A program made the position numbers and the translations under genes. This document shows, piece after piece, positions 42,717-51,385 of a DNA stretch of 64,000 nt. Source of the stretch: CAYSCX01 sp964429575 (GTDB lineage: Bacteria > Desulfobacterota > Binatia > Binatales > Binataceae); contig CAYSCX010000012.1 of the NCBI GenBank assembly GCA_964429575.1, forward strand, positions 1 through 64,000, written 5' to 3'. The notes under the pieces were generated by a model. The model did no database searches and was not told the DNA's origin. It saw only the letters and a program-made list of their open reading frames with translations. Position 1 is the stretch's first letter. Every line of letters begins with the position of its first letter.

Positions 42717-43232
42717 ATGCGTACCGATCGGCAGGACAACTTTTACGAGGCCGAGCCTCCGCAGGCATCGCGCGAGCTGAACGAGCTGCGCAACTCGCCC
42801 GACTACGAGGCGCCATTCGAAGTCGTGCGCCGGCGCGTTATTGACGATTACTACGAAGGCAAGATGACGATCGATGCGACGGTCGTCATCAAGGTCGGCA
42901 CTGTCGAGGAGACCGAAGCGGCGCGCGGAGTCGGCGTGGTTCACGCTCTAGACGTCGCGTTGCGCAAGGCGTTGCTCAAGTACTTCCCGTACCTCGAGGC
43001 AGTCACCGTTTCCGAGACGTACACGCACGCGACGGGCGGTTCGACCGAGGCCGAGGTCGTGTCGGTGAAGAAGTTCACCGACGGCGAGGTAAACTGGACC
43101 ACCTTCGCGAGGTCCGCAAACACGGTCGAAGCCGGTTGGAAATCGCTGCTCGACGGTTACGAGTGGCGGATCAATATGGAAAACCTGAAGCTTCGCCGCG
43201 TCAACGCGAACCCGCGAATCTCACAGCGATAA
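42717..43232 (+). CDS. free-standing LeuA-type regulatory (dimer) domain
   Basis: A 171-residue protein corresponding only to the C-terminal allosteric domain of alpha-isopropylmalate synthase/citramalate synthase. Diagnostic parts are VVIKVGTVEETEAARGVGVVHALDVALRKAL, the YPYLEAVTVSETYTHATGGSTEAEV-type strand, and VNWTTFARSANTVEAGWKSLLDGYEWRI. The TIM-barrel catalytic domain is missing and no leuA is in the window. A GAGGGTG precedes the ATG at 42717. It may sense leucine-like ligands or tetramerise with another protein. It is followed, three bases on, by the DCC gene. Confidence 0.82.
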   Translation: MRTDRQDNFYEAEPPQASRELNELRNSPDYEAPFEVVRRRVIDDYYEGKMTIDATVVIKVGTVEETEAARGVGVVHALDVALRKALLKYFPYLEAVTVSETYTHATGGSTEAEVVSVKKFTDGEVNWTTFARSANTVEAGWKSLLDGYEWRINMENLKLRRVNANPRISQR

Positions 43233-43235
43233 GCC

Positions 43236-43670
43236 ATGGCGGTCGCCAAGCACAAACCTGAACTGAGCGATGGGCGTGCTGACCCCGGCACACTTGCGAT
43301 TTTGTATGACGGCTCGTGCGACATGTGCCGCGCGAGCGTGCAGGCCATCGAGCATTTCGACAACTCCGGCCGCGTCGAGGCGTTCGACCTGCACGACGCC
43401 GGCGCGCGTGCGAGATTCCCTGACTTGGAGCTCGACGACCTGCTCGAAGAGCTTCACGCGATCGACGAGTACGGACGCGTGTTCCGCGGCGCGCGCGCAA
43501 TCAATGAGATCCTGCGCCGGCAGCGCGGGCTCAAGGGCTGGCTCGCGTACCTGTGGTACGTGCCCGGCTATCCGTGGTTCGCGGATCGCCAGTACAAGCG
43601 CATCGCGGCGACGCGTTATCAGCGCGATTCCGAAGGCCGGCTCAAGTCGGTCACCGCCTGTCAGCACTAG
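43236..43670 (+). CDS. DCC1-like thiol-disulfide oxidoreductase family protein (DUF393)
   Basis: A 144-residue protein of the DUF393 family, named for its DxxCxxC motif. The N-terminal thioredoxin-like motif reads YDGSCDMCRASVQAI, followed by FDLHDAGARA and the family-typical FRGARAINEILRRQRGLKGWLAYLWYVPG. It should act in thiol-disulfide exchange in the cytoplasm; partners are unknown. It starts 3 bases after the LeuA-domain gene stop, so the two are co-translated. cysS lies 80 bases downstream on the same strand. Confidence 0.9.
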   Translation: MAVAKHKPELSDGRADPGTLAILYDGSCDMCRASVQAIEHFDNSGRVEAFDLHDAGARARFPDLELDDLLEELHAIDEYGRVFRGARAINEILRRQRGLKGWLAYLWYVPGYPWFADRQYKRIAATRYQRDSEGRLKSVTACQH

Positions 43671-43750
43671 TCGCTGCGTCTGCGGCGGCAGCGCGACGCG
43701 CCCGTCGTTCACCTTACTTGTTAGCGATTCCACGCGCAGGATAAGCTTGG

Positions 43751-45190
43751 ATGCTCGCCCAAGTGAAGCCGTTTCACATCTTTAATTCGCTCTCCCGCAG
43801 CGTCGAGGAGTTTCATCCGATCGCACCGCCGCGCGTATCGCTTTACGCGTGCGGGCCGACAGTTTACCTGCCGCAACATCTGGGAAACCTCCGTACGTAT
43901 CTGAACTGGGACTTTCTGCGCCGCGCGCTCGAACTGGGCGGCTTCAAAGTTCAACACGTTATGAACGTGACGGACGTCGGCCACCTGACGTCGGACGGAG
44001 ATGCCGGCGAGGACAAGATCGAAAAGACCGCGCGCGCCGAGGGCATCGAGCCCATCGAGGTCGCGAACAAGTACCTTGCGCAGTTCAAGCGCGACTGCTC
44101 CGCGCTCAACATCGAGCCGCCGCACGTCTGGTGCCGCGCGACCGAGCACATCGCCGACATGATCGCGCTAATCGAGCGGATCATCGCGGCAGGGCACGCC
44201 TACCTGGCGCAAAGCGGCGTGTATTTCGACGTCGAGAAGTGGCGGGGACCTACCGGCGCGGGATGTCTCTCGCGTCAGAGGCTCGAGGAACAGTTCGCGG
44301 GCCAGCGGCTCGAGCATTCGTCGGACAAGCGAAGTCCGCATGATTTCGCGCTGTGGGTGCTCAATCAGCCGAATCACCTGATGCAGTGGCACAGTCCGTG
44401 GGGACGCGGCTATCCGGGCTGGCACATCGAGTGCTCGGCGATGTCGATGCGCTACCTCGGCGAGACGATCGACATCCACACCGGCGGACTCGACCACATA
44501 CCGGTTCATCACGAGAACGAGATCGAGCAATCCGAGAGCGCGACCGGCAAGCCGTTCGTGCGATACTTCGTCCACAGCGCGTTCCTGGTCGGAAAGGCCG
44601 GTACGAAAATCTCGAAGAGCGCGGGGTCGTTTCCTCTGCTCGACGAGCTCGCACCGGCGGGATTCGACCCGCTGACTTTTCGGCTCTTCTGCTTGGGCGC
44701 CAAGTACCGCTCCGAGCTGATGTTCAACGACGAGGGGCTTCATGCGGCGCAACAGAACCTGGAGTACTTTCGGGAGTTCGCGCGCAACTCCGCGGATGAA
44801 GCTCTCAACGGCGGCGATGACTCGGCGTGGGCGGCGGAATTCCGCGCGAAGTTCGAAGAGGCGCTGTTCAATGACCTGAACACGCCGCAGGCGCTCGCGG
44901 CGGCTTTGGAACTTGTCGCGGAGTCATACCGGCGCAAAGACCAGCAAGTCTGGGGCGCGTTGCGCGCGGTCGATTCGGTGCTCGCGCTCGATCTCGAGCA
45001 GACTGCGCGCGTATCTCGCAAAACCGAGTTTCCGCCCGAGGCTGCAAGCCTGATCGCAGCGCGTACCGCCGCGCGCAAATCACGTGATTTCAAACGCGCC
45101 GACGAGCTACGTGCGCAGCTGGAAGCGCTGGGCTACGAGGTGAAGGACAACCGCGATGGAACGGCAACCTACCAAAGGCGCCAATCGTGA
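43751..45190 (+). CDS. cysS: cysteine--tRNA ligase
   Basis: Class I synthetase, 479 residues, normal length. The zinc and nucleotide sites begin with ACGPTVYLPQHLGNLRTYLNWDF. Here the HIGH-type motif reads QHLGN and the usual YNYAHIGNAR is changed. The KMSKS loop reads GTKISKSAGS. The zinc-binding HIECSAMSMRYLG and the tRNA-binding C-terminal tail (KSRDFKRADELRAQLEALGYEVKD) are clear. The variation around HIGH marks a less common subgroup. Cytoplasmic, essential. Confidence 0.94.
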   Translation: MLAQVKPFHIFNSLSRSVEEFHPIAPPRVSLYACGPTVYLPQHLGNLRTYLNWDFLRRALELGGFKVQHVMNVTDVGHLTSDGDAGEDKIEKTARAEGIEPIEVANKYLAQFKRDCSALNIEPPHVWCRATEHIADMIALIERIIAAGHAYLAQSGVYFDVEKWRGPTGAGCLSRQRLEEQFAGQRLEHSSDKRSPHDFALWVLNQPNHLMQWHSPWGRGYPGWHIECSAMSMRYLGETIDIHTGGLDHIPVHHENEIEQSESATGKPFVRYFVHSAFLVGKAGTKISKSAGSFPLLDELAPAGFDPLTFRLFCLGAKYRSELMFNDEGLHAAQQNLEYFREFARNSADEALNGGDDSAWAAEFRAKFEEALFNDLNTPQALAAALELVAESYRRKDQQVWGALRAVDSVLALDLEQTARVSRKTEFPPEAASLIAARTAARKSRDFKRADELRAQLEALGYEVKDNRDGTATYQRRQS

Positions 45191-45225
45191 GCCGCGCGGA
45201 CGCGAGTTTTTCGCATCACCGCGCC

Positions 45226-45255
45226 TTGAACCGAAAGGCTTGGCTCTCTTACAAT
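45226..45255 (+). promoter_or_regulatory. candidate promoter of the CbbQ-like gene
   Basis: TTGAAC (45226-45231; 4/6), an 18-base spacer, TACAAT (45250-45255; 5/6). The transcript would start near 45262, giving a leader of about 33 bases before ATG 45295. Confidence 0.5.
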
Positions 45256-45294
45256 CGCCGACTGGCCGAGGTCTTGTCCGCAGCAAGGTAAAGA

Positions 45295-46161
45295 ATGGGT
45301 ATTGAGCTAAAGAAATACGACACGCGCATCCAGGGTGCGCAGCCAGAGGTTCGCCGGCTGGACCCGCGTGCCGCGCCCTACTATCTGCCGATCTCGGACG
45401 AGGTGGAGATCTTCACCGCGGCGTACAAGGCGCGGCTGCCCGTGCTGCTCAAAGGGCCGACCGGATGCGGCAAGACGCGGTTCGTCGAGCACATGGCGCA
45501 CAAGCTCTCGGAGATGCCCGACGGTCCGAACGAACTAATCACGGTCGCCTGCCACGAGGATCTGACCGGCAGCGACCTGGTGGGCCGCTACCTGATTCAG
45601 GCCGACGAGACGGTATGGATTGACGGGCCGCTCACCCAGGCGGTGCGGCGCGGCGCGATCTGCTACCTCGACGAGGTGGTCGAGGCGCGCAAGGATACCA
45701 CCGTCCTGATCCATCCGCTGTCCGACCATCGGCGCATGCTGCCGATTGAAAAGCGCGGCGAGACGCTCGAGGCGCACATCGGATTTCTGCTCGTCATCTC
45801 GTACAACCCCGGCTACCAGAGCATCCAGAAAAACCTGAAGCATTCGACGCGCCAGCGCTTCGTGACGATCGAGTTCAACTACCCGCCGGCCGACAAAGAA
45901 GTGGAGATCATCGCGCACGAGGCCGGCGTGGACAATGACATGGCGATGCAACTCGCGCTGTTGGGTGAGAAGGTGCGCAACCTTAAGGCGTCCGGGCTGG
46001 AAGAGGGCGTCTCGACACGGTTGCTGATTTACGCGGGCGAACTCATGACGCACGGAATCAAGCCTCGCCGCGCTGCGACTGTCGCGGTGACGTGGTCGTT
46101 GACCGATGAGAGCGACAGCAAGCGCGCGATCGATGAAGTCGTGAAGGCGATCTTCCCGTAA
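45295..46161 (+). CDS. CbbQ/NirQ/NorQ-type MoxR AAA+ ATPase
   Basis: A 288-residue AAA+ protein of the CbbQ/NorQ/GpvN branch. Walker A KGPTGCGKTRFVE near residues 53-65, the CHEDLTGSDLVGRYLI loop, the pore-loop/Walker B ICYLDEVVEARKDTTVLIHPL, and FLLVISYNPGYQ with SPxL-type sensor features. In known systems such ATPases work with a VWA protein (CbbO, NorD) to activate rubisco or nitric oxide reductase. No partner VWA of that type, rubisco or nor gene is adjacent, so it is an orphan here. The VWA protein at 51386 has a different architecture. Confidence 0.88.
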   Translation: MGIELKKYDTRIQGAQPEVRRLDPRAAPYYLPISDEVEIFTAAYKARLPVLLKGPTGCGKTRFVEHMAHKLSEMPDGPNELITVACHEDLTGSDLVGRYLIQADETVWIDGPLTQAVRRGAICYLDEVVEARKDTTVLIHPLSDHRRMLPIEKRGETLEAHIGFLLVISYNPGYQSIQKNLKHSTRQRFVTIEFNYPPADKEVEIIAHEAGVDNDMAMQLALLGEKVRNLKASGLEEGVSTRLLIYAGELMTHGIKPRRAATVAVTWSLTDESDSKRAIDEVVKAIFP

Positions 46162-46224
46162 CCGGGAACAATTGGCGCGCGCCCGGGCGCGCGTCGGCAG
46201 GCTCTGGGTCGAGCGAGGACACAA

Positions 46225-47250
46225 ATGAGCATGATTCTCCGGCGCACGAAACTGCTGGCGGTGTTCGCAGCTGCGTCAACGCTGCTCTTGGCGGGCGCGC
46301 GCGGCGCCGCGAACGCGCAGGTGCAGGAGGGTCCGCGTCTCGACTTTCCGGCGGGCCTCGCAACGGACGGGTACGCACTCTACGTTGCGAGCGGGCGCAA
46401 CAATACGATCGGGCGAATTGATCTGTCGTCTCGTACGTTGTCGATCGCCGCGGGGCAGACGTTCAAGGAGGGGAGTAACGACGGCACCGGCGCCTCTGCG
46501 CTGTTTGCAAGCCCGTCGGGCATGGTGATCGTCGGCGGCGATCTTTACATCGTCGACACCAAAAACTCCGACATCCGCAAGATGAACCTGGCGAGCAAAG
46601 TGGTCACGACGGTCGCAGGCACCGCGAACATCTCCGGCGGGCAGGACGGCAAAGGACCGGTCGCGCATTTCAACCTGCCGTCGCAAATCACCAGCGACGG
46701 CGCTGGAATGCTCTACATTTCCGACACGTATAACAACACGGTCCGAAGTTTTCAGTTGTCGGACGGCATGGTGAAGACCATCGGCGGGCAATCGGGAGTC
46801 GATGGCAAGGTTGAGGGGCCGGCGACGGAGTCGAAATTCAGCTTGCCGACCGGAATCGCGACCGACGGCAGGGCGGTTTACGTCGCGGACACCGGCAACA
46901 ACGTGATTCGCAAGATAGAGCTTCCGTCGCTGCAGGCAACCACGATTGCCGGCACGGGCGAGGAGGGTCGTCAGGACGGCCCTGGCGCGCAGGCGCAGTT
47001 CGCAAGCCCGAAGGCGCTGGTGATCACCGGGACGACGCTATACATCCTCGATGCGGACAATCACTCGGTGCGCAAGCTCGACACCACGACCAACCAAGTG
47101 AGCACGCTGACTCATCTGACGGGGCACCTCGGGTCGGGGGCCGCGCTCAGCTCCGACAAGCACTGGCTCTACGTCTCGGACACCACCGAGAACTCCGTGC
47201 AGCAAGTCGATACCACCAACGGGAACTTCACGGCGCTCTACCCGCCCTGA
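46225..47250 (+). CDS. exported NHL-repeat beta-propeller protein
   Basis: A 341-residue protein with an N-terminal signal peptide (cleavage near residue 31) and about six NHL-type blades: units such as LDFPAGLATDGYALYVASGRNNTIGRID, LPSQITSDGAGMLYISDTYNN and LPTGIATDGRAVYVADTGNNVIRKIE recur about every 55 residues. Interblade TTVAGTA and TTIAGTGEEG strands repeat. Beta-propellers of this type bind ligands or proteins; a periplasmic location is expected. No catalytic motif is visible. It ends one base before the threonine-aldolase start. Confidence 0.85.
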   Translation: MSMILRRTKLLAVFAAASTLLLAGARGAANAQVQEGPRLDFPAGLATDGYALYVASGRNNTIGRIDLSSRTLSIAAGQTFKEGSNDGTGASALFASPSGMVIVGGDLYIVDTKNSDIRKMNLASKVVTTVAGTANISGGQDGKGPVAHFNLPSQITSDGAGMLYISDTYNNTVRSFQLSDGMVKTIGGQSGVDGKVEGPATESKFSLPTGIATDGRAVYVADTGNNVIRKIELPSLQATTIAGTGEEGRQDGPGAQAQFASPKALVITGTTLYILDADNHSVRKLDTTTNQVSTLTHLTGHLGSGAALSSDKHWLYVSDTTENSVQQVDTTNGNFTALYPP

Positions 47251-48321
47251 TTGCGGGGACGCACGACGCAGCGGTTGATCGATCTTCGCAGCGATACCGT
47301 TACCCTGCCGACGCCCGAGATGCGTGAGGCCATCGCGCGCGCCGATTTGGGCGACGACGTGTATGGCGAAGATCCGACCGTCAACCGGCTCGAGCAGATG
47401 GCCGCCGCGCTGATGGGTAAGGAAGCCTCGGCGCTGGTGCCGAGCGGCACCATGGGGAACCTCGCGGCGATTCTCACGCACTGTCCGCGCGGCGCCAAGG
47501 CGATCGTCGGCGACCAGTCGCATACGAACCTCTACGAAGCCGGTGGCGCATCAGCGCTCGGCGGCGTCGTACTGACTGCGGTGCGCAACACCGAAGACGG
47601 CGGGTTGGACCTCGAAGATTTGGAACGCGAGCTGTCGACGCCGCCCGACGAGCACTTCGCCCAAGCGGGACTGGTCGTGCTCGAAAACACCCACAACCGT
47701 TGCGGCGGGTCGCCGGTTGCGCTCTCGCACATGGCGGAAGTCTCGGAGCTTGCGCGGCGGCGGTCGTTGCCGGTGCATCTCGATGGCGCGCGGATCTTCA
47801 ATGCGGCGCTCGTGTTGGAAACTACGGCGCGCGAAATCGCGTCGCACGCGGACACAGTTTCGTTTTGCCTTTCGAAAGGACTCGCATGTCCGGTCGGGTC
47901 GCTCCTGTGTGGGAGCCGCGATTTCATTCGGCGAGCGCGGCGAGCGCGCAAACTGCTGGGCGGAGGAATGCGGCAGGCGGGAGTGTTCGCAGCGGCGGGA
48001 ATCGTCGCGCTCGATACGATGATCGATCGCCTTGCCGAGGATCATCAAAATGCCCGCGCGCTCGCCGAAGGCTTTGCGCTCGTTGCAGGCATCAACGTGC
48101 GTCCCGTGAAGCGGCGCACCAATATGGTGGTGTTCGAGATAGACGGCGAAGCGGCCGGCGCGCGCAAGTTTCAGGCCGCGATGAAGGAACAAGGCGTCCT
48201 GATCTCGGCGCGCGATGCGACCTCATTTCGCGCCGTCACGCATTACGGCATCAGCCGCGCGCAGGTAGATCGCGCGGTCGCGGCGGCGGCGCAGGCGGCG
48301 GCCGCCGCGCTCGGCGACTGA
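47251..48321 (+). CDS. low-specificity L-threonine aldolase
   Basis: PLP enzyme that splits threonine or allo-threonine to glycine and acetaldehyde. 356 residues. The start of the fold reads LIDLRSDTVTLPTPEMREAI, followed by GDDVYGEDPTVNRLE; the Lys that binds PLP lies in SFCLSKGLACPVGSLL; HLDGARIFNAAL and RQAGVFAAAGIVAL complete the family pattern. The first codon is TTG directly after the NHL gene stop; TTG at 47275 (LIDLRSD) is an alternative start. Cytoplasmic. Confidence 0.92.
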   Translation: MRGRTTQRLIDLRSDTVTLPTPEMREAIARADLGDDVYGEDPTVNRLEQMAAALMGKEASALVPSGTMGNLAAILTHCPRGAKAIVGDQSHTNLYEAGGASALGGVVLTAVRNTEDGGLDLEDLERELSTPPDEHFAQAGLVVLENTHNRCGGSPVALSHMAEVSELARRRSLPVHLDGARIFNAALVLETTAREIASHADTVSFCLSKGLACPVGSLLCGSRDFIRRARRARKLLGGGMRQAGVFAAAGIVALDTMIDRLAEDHQNARALAEGFALVAGINVRPVKRRTNMVVFEIDGEAAGARKFQAAMKEQGVLISARDATSFRAVTHYGISRAQVDRAVAAAAQAAAAALGD

Positions 48322-48334
48322 CAGCAAGGTACAA

Positions 48335-49117
48335 ATGGATTCGCTCGAGGCGCTCTTCTCGCTCAAGGGGCACGTCGGGTTCGTGACGGGCGCCTCTTCG
48401 GGGCTCGGCTTCGAATGCGCGAAAGCGTTGGCGATCGCGGGCGCGGACGTCGCGCTGGTCGCGCGCCGCGGCGACCAGGTGAAGAAGCTGGCAAGCGAGC
48501 TGTCACGCGAGCACGGGACTAAAACGATCGGCGTCGGCGCGGACATCACGGTCGAAGCCGACCTCGAGCGCTCACTAATCGAAGCCACGCGCGCGTTGGG
48601 TGAGATCGACATCCTGGTGAACAATGCGGGGGTGTCGCCGACCGGCCGCGCAGAGACATTCAAGCGCGAGCAATGGGATCAGGCTTTGGCGGTGAATCTG
48701 ACGGCGCCGATGGTGCTCTCGCAGCACGTCGCGCGCAGACTCATCGAGCTGAAGCGTCCCGGGCGCATCATCAACATGGTCTCGATCTATGCCACTGTCG
48801 CAAGCTCCGTGTACCGGCTTTCCGCATACACCGCGACCAAGGCGGCGCTCGCGAACTTGACGCGTCAGCTCGCCGTCGAGTGGGCGCCGCATGGCATTCT
48901 AGTGAATGCGCTTGCGCCGGGATGGATTCCGACCGAGGCGACCGAAGGCGGAATTTCGAAGCCGGCCAATCGTGCGCGTATGGAAGCAGCGACGCCGCTC
49001 GGCAGGCTCGGGCGCCCCGAAGAGATTCGCGGCGCGGTGATCTTTCTCGCGAGTCCGGCGGCCAGCTACGTTACCGGCTCGGTGCTTGCGGTGGACGGCG
49101 GCTACACCGCGTGGTGA
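48335..49117 (+). CDS. SDR oxidoreductase
   Basis: A 260-residue classical short-chain dehydrogenase. TGASSGLGFE is the nucleotide site, NNAG lies near 94, the catalytic Ser/Tyr/Lys are in NMVSIYATVASS and the YTATK pair, and APGWIPTEATEGG replaces the usual NPG loop. Close in form to gluconate 5-dehydrogenase-like SDRs, but the substrate is undetermined. It starts 14 bases after the threonine-aldolase stop on the same strand. Confidence 0.88.
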   Translation: MDSLEALFSLKGHVGFVTGASSGLGFECAKALAIAGADVALVARRGDQVKKLASELSREHGTKTIGVGADITVEADLERSLIEATRALGEIDILVNNAGVSPTGRAETFKREQWDQALAVNLTAPMVLSQHVARRLIELKRPGRIINMVSIYATVASSVYRLSAYTATKAALANLTRQLAVEWAPHGILVNALAPGWIPTEATEGGISKPANRARMEAATPLGRLGRPEEIRGAVIFLASPAASYVTGSVLAVDGGYTAW

Positions 49118-49177
49118 AGCGCGGCTGGGCGCCCGCGGGCGCCGCCGGGTTGAGGGAGGGGAGGTCGGATATCGCAG

Positions 49178-50647
49178 ATGGCATCCAACGGAATTGTCGC
49201 ACAACTGTTGCGGCGCAAGCGTGCCGAGATGATGCACGCGGACGCCGCGAGCGAATTCGGCCTTCATCGCGCGCTCAGGGCATCCGACCTCACACTGCTC
49301 GGCATCGGCGCAATCGTCGGTGCGGGAATTTTCGTTTTGACCGGCGTTGGCGCGCAGCACGCCGGGCCGGGTCTCATCGCGTCGTTCGTCCTGGCCGGAC
49401 TGGCGTGCGCGATGGCGGCGCTCTGTTACTCCGAGTTCGCGACCATGATTCCGGTGGCGGGCAGCGCATACTCGTACTCGTACGCGACGATGGGCGAGTT
49501 CGTCGCATGGATCATCGGATGGGACCTGGTGCTGGAGTACGCCGTGGGTGCGGCAGCAGTCGCATCGGGATGGTCCGGGTACCTGCGCGTGATCCTCGAA
49601 GGTCTTGGAATTCATCTTCCGATCGAGATTGCGAGCGCACCGTGCACCACCACGCCGTGTGTTCAGGGCACCGCGGAAGGCGCGATCATCAATCTGCCCG
49701 CGCTGCTGATCGTATGCTTGATGTCGGCAGTGCTTTACATCGGGATCCGCGAAAGCGCACGGCTCAACGCGGTGTTCGTGTCGATCAAGGTTCTCGTCGT
49801 GATCGCGGTAATCGCGATTGGCGCGTTCTATGTACAGCCGGCGAACTGGACGCCGTTCACGCCTTTCGGGTGGATGGGCGTCGCGAACGGCGCCGCACTA
49901 ATCTTCTTCGCGTACATCGGGTTCGACGCGGTCTCGACGGTGGCGGAGGAAGTGATCGACCCGGGCCGCGACTTGCCGATTGGAATCATCGGCTCGCTCG
50001 CGGTGTGCACCGTCCTGTACATGGGAGTCGCGGCGGTGCTGACGGGCATGGTGCCGTACATCGAAATCGATCCTACCGCGCCGCTCGCATCGGCGTTCGT
50101 CGGGCGCGGGCTTAATTTCGTGGCGTGGATGATCTCGCTGGGCGCGATCGCGGGATTGACCTCGGTGTTGCTGGTGCTGTTACTGGGGCAGTCGCGGATC
50201 TTCTTCGCGATGTCGCGCGACGGACTGCTGCCGGCGGCCTTCAGCAAGATCCACCCGACGTTTCACACCCCGTACGTTCCAACCATCATCACTGGAATCG
50301 CGGTCGCGCTTACGGCAGCACTGTTGCCGATTCACGAGATCGCCGAGTTGACCAACATCGGCACGCTGTTCGCGTTCGTGCTGGTGTGCACGGGCGTGAT
50401 GATCTTGCGCTACACCGAGCCCGACCTGAAGCGGCCGTTCCGAACGCCGCTGGTGCCGTTGGTGCCGCTGGTCGGCATCGTGTTCTGCGTGTTCCTGATG
50501 TTACGGCTGCCGATGCTCACTTGGGCGCGGTTCTTTGGCTGGCTCGCCTTGGGATTCATCGTGTATTTCGCGTATGGACGCTTTCACAGTCGGGTCGCGC
50601 TGGACGCGCGCGCACATCCGTCCGCGCGACGCAGAGTGGGTCGTTAG
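49178..50647 (+). CDS. APC-family amino acid permease
   Basis: A 489-residue inner-membrane transporter with about 12 helices. The family start reads LTLLGIGAIVGAGIFVLTG, followed by SFVLAGLACAMAALCYSEFA, and later GFDAVSTVAEEVIDPGRDLP and GQSRIFFAMSRDGLLP. This pattern matches the YfnA/CAT type of basic or neutral amino acid permeases. Substrate is not set by sequence; closeness to the threonine aldolase fits amino-acid uptake and use. A purine-rich GGAGGTCGG precedes the ATG. Confidence 0.9.
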   Translation: MASNGIVAQLLRRKRAEMMHADAASEFGLHRALRASDLTLLGIGAIVGAGIFVLTGVGAQHAGPGLIASFVLAGLACAMAALCYSEFATMIPVAGSAYSYSYATMGEFVAWIIGWDLVLEYAVGAAAVASGWSGYLRVILEGLGIHLPIEIASAPCTTTPCVQGTAEGAIINLPALLIVCLMSAVLYIGIRESARLNAVFVSIKVLVVIAVIAIGAFYVQPANWTPFTPFGWMGVANGAALIFFAYIGFDAVSTVAEEVIDPGRDLPIGIIGSLAVCTVLYMGVAAVLTGMVPYIEIDPTAPLASAFVGRGLNFVAWMISLGAIAGLTSVLLVLLLGQSRIFFAMSRDGLLPAAFSKIHPTFHTPYVPTIITGIAVALTAALLPIHEIAELTNIGTLFAFVLVCTGVMILRYTEPDLKRPFRTPLVPLVPLVGIVFCVFLMLRLPMLTWARFFGWLALGFIVYFAYGRFHSRVALDARAHPSARRRVGR

Positions 50648-50682
50648 CGGCACGCCCGCTTCGACGATGCGGGCAAACGGCA

Positions 50683-51339
50683 CTAGTTGGGTTTCGCGGC
50701 GGCGGCGGATTTGCCGGTCGATGCCCTCGCAGCTGCTTCCTGAGCGGCCTTGGCCTTCGCTGCCGCCTCTGCGGCGGCCTTTGCAGCGGCAGCCTTGTCG
50801 GCCGCAGCTTTAGCCGCGGCTGCCTTCCTGGCTTCGAGTGCCGCTTCCCGCACGTCGCGCCGCGTACGGTCGGCGGTCATCTTGGTGGCGGCCTTGGCGC
50901 CAAGGTTCTGTTCCTGCCACTTGGGCTTCTTGTACTCGACCCACCTGCCGTCTTTGAGCGTGTAGGACAGCACGAGGTAGCGGAGCTTGCCGGTCGCCGC
51001 GCCCTTGGAGGATGCCTTGCTGGTGGGATCGTACTCCGCGCCGCCGAGCTTCACGCTGACGATAACTCGCCCGCCCGATCCGTAGTTCGGCAGGTACTGG
51101 ACGATATCGGGGCGGAGATCAACGTAGGGCTTGCCGTCGGCCTTCTTTTTTTCTTCCTCTGCGAAGAAAGTCTGCGTCGCGTCTGAGAGCGTGTCGAACA
51201 ATGCCTCCTTCTGTGCGGCAGACAGATCCTTGGCTTGGCGGCTTTTGCGAATATCAGCCGCGTGGGCGCTCGGAACCAGCGCAAGGAAAACAAGCGCGGC
51301 GGCAAGGGCCACCGCGCCTATGTTGAGGACCGATTTCAT
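50683..51339 (-). CDS. exported Ala/Lys-rich protein, last gene of the ExbBD-VWA operon
   Basis: A 218-residue protein with a signal peptide (MKSVLNIGAVALAAALVFLA, cut near residue 27). A middle domain of about 115 residues (FAEEEKKKADGKPYVDLRPDI, YDPTSKASSKGAATGKLRYLVLSYTLKDGRWVEYK) is followed by an 80-residue Ala/Lys repeat helix (units such as KAAADKAAAAKAA). The family is unknown to me. It lies 46 bases after the VWA gene on the same strand, so it should function with that complex in the periplasm. The Ala/Lys helix resembles the long helical part of TolA, by composition only. Confidence 0.75.
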   Translation of the reverse strand: MKSVLNIGAVALAAALVFLALVPSAHAADIRKSRQAKDLSAAQKEALFDTLSDATQTFFAEEEKKKADGKPYVDLRPDIVQYLPNYGSGGRVIVSVKLGGAEYDPTSKASSKGAATGKLRYLVLSYTLKDGRWVEYKKPKWQEQNLGAKAATKMTADRTRRDVREAALEARKAAAAKAAADKAAAAKAAAEAAAKAKAAQEAAARASTGKSAAAAKPN

Positions 51340-51385
51340 TTCATCCCTCGCCGTAGAGCTTGGACGGCGACGGTGTGCGGGGAAT

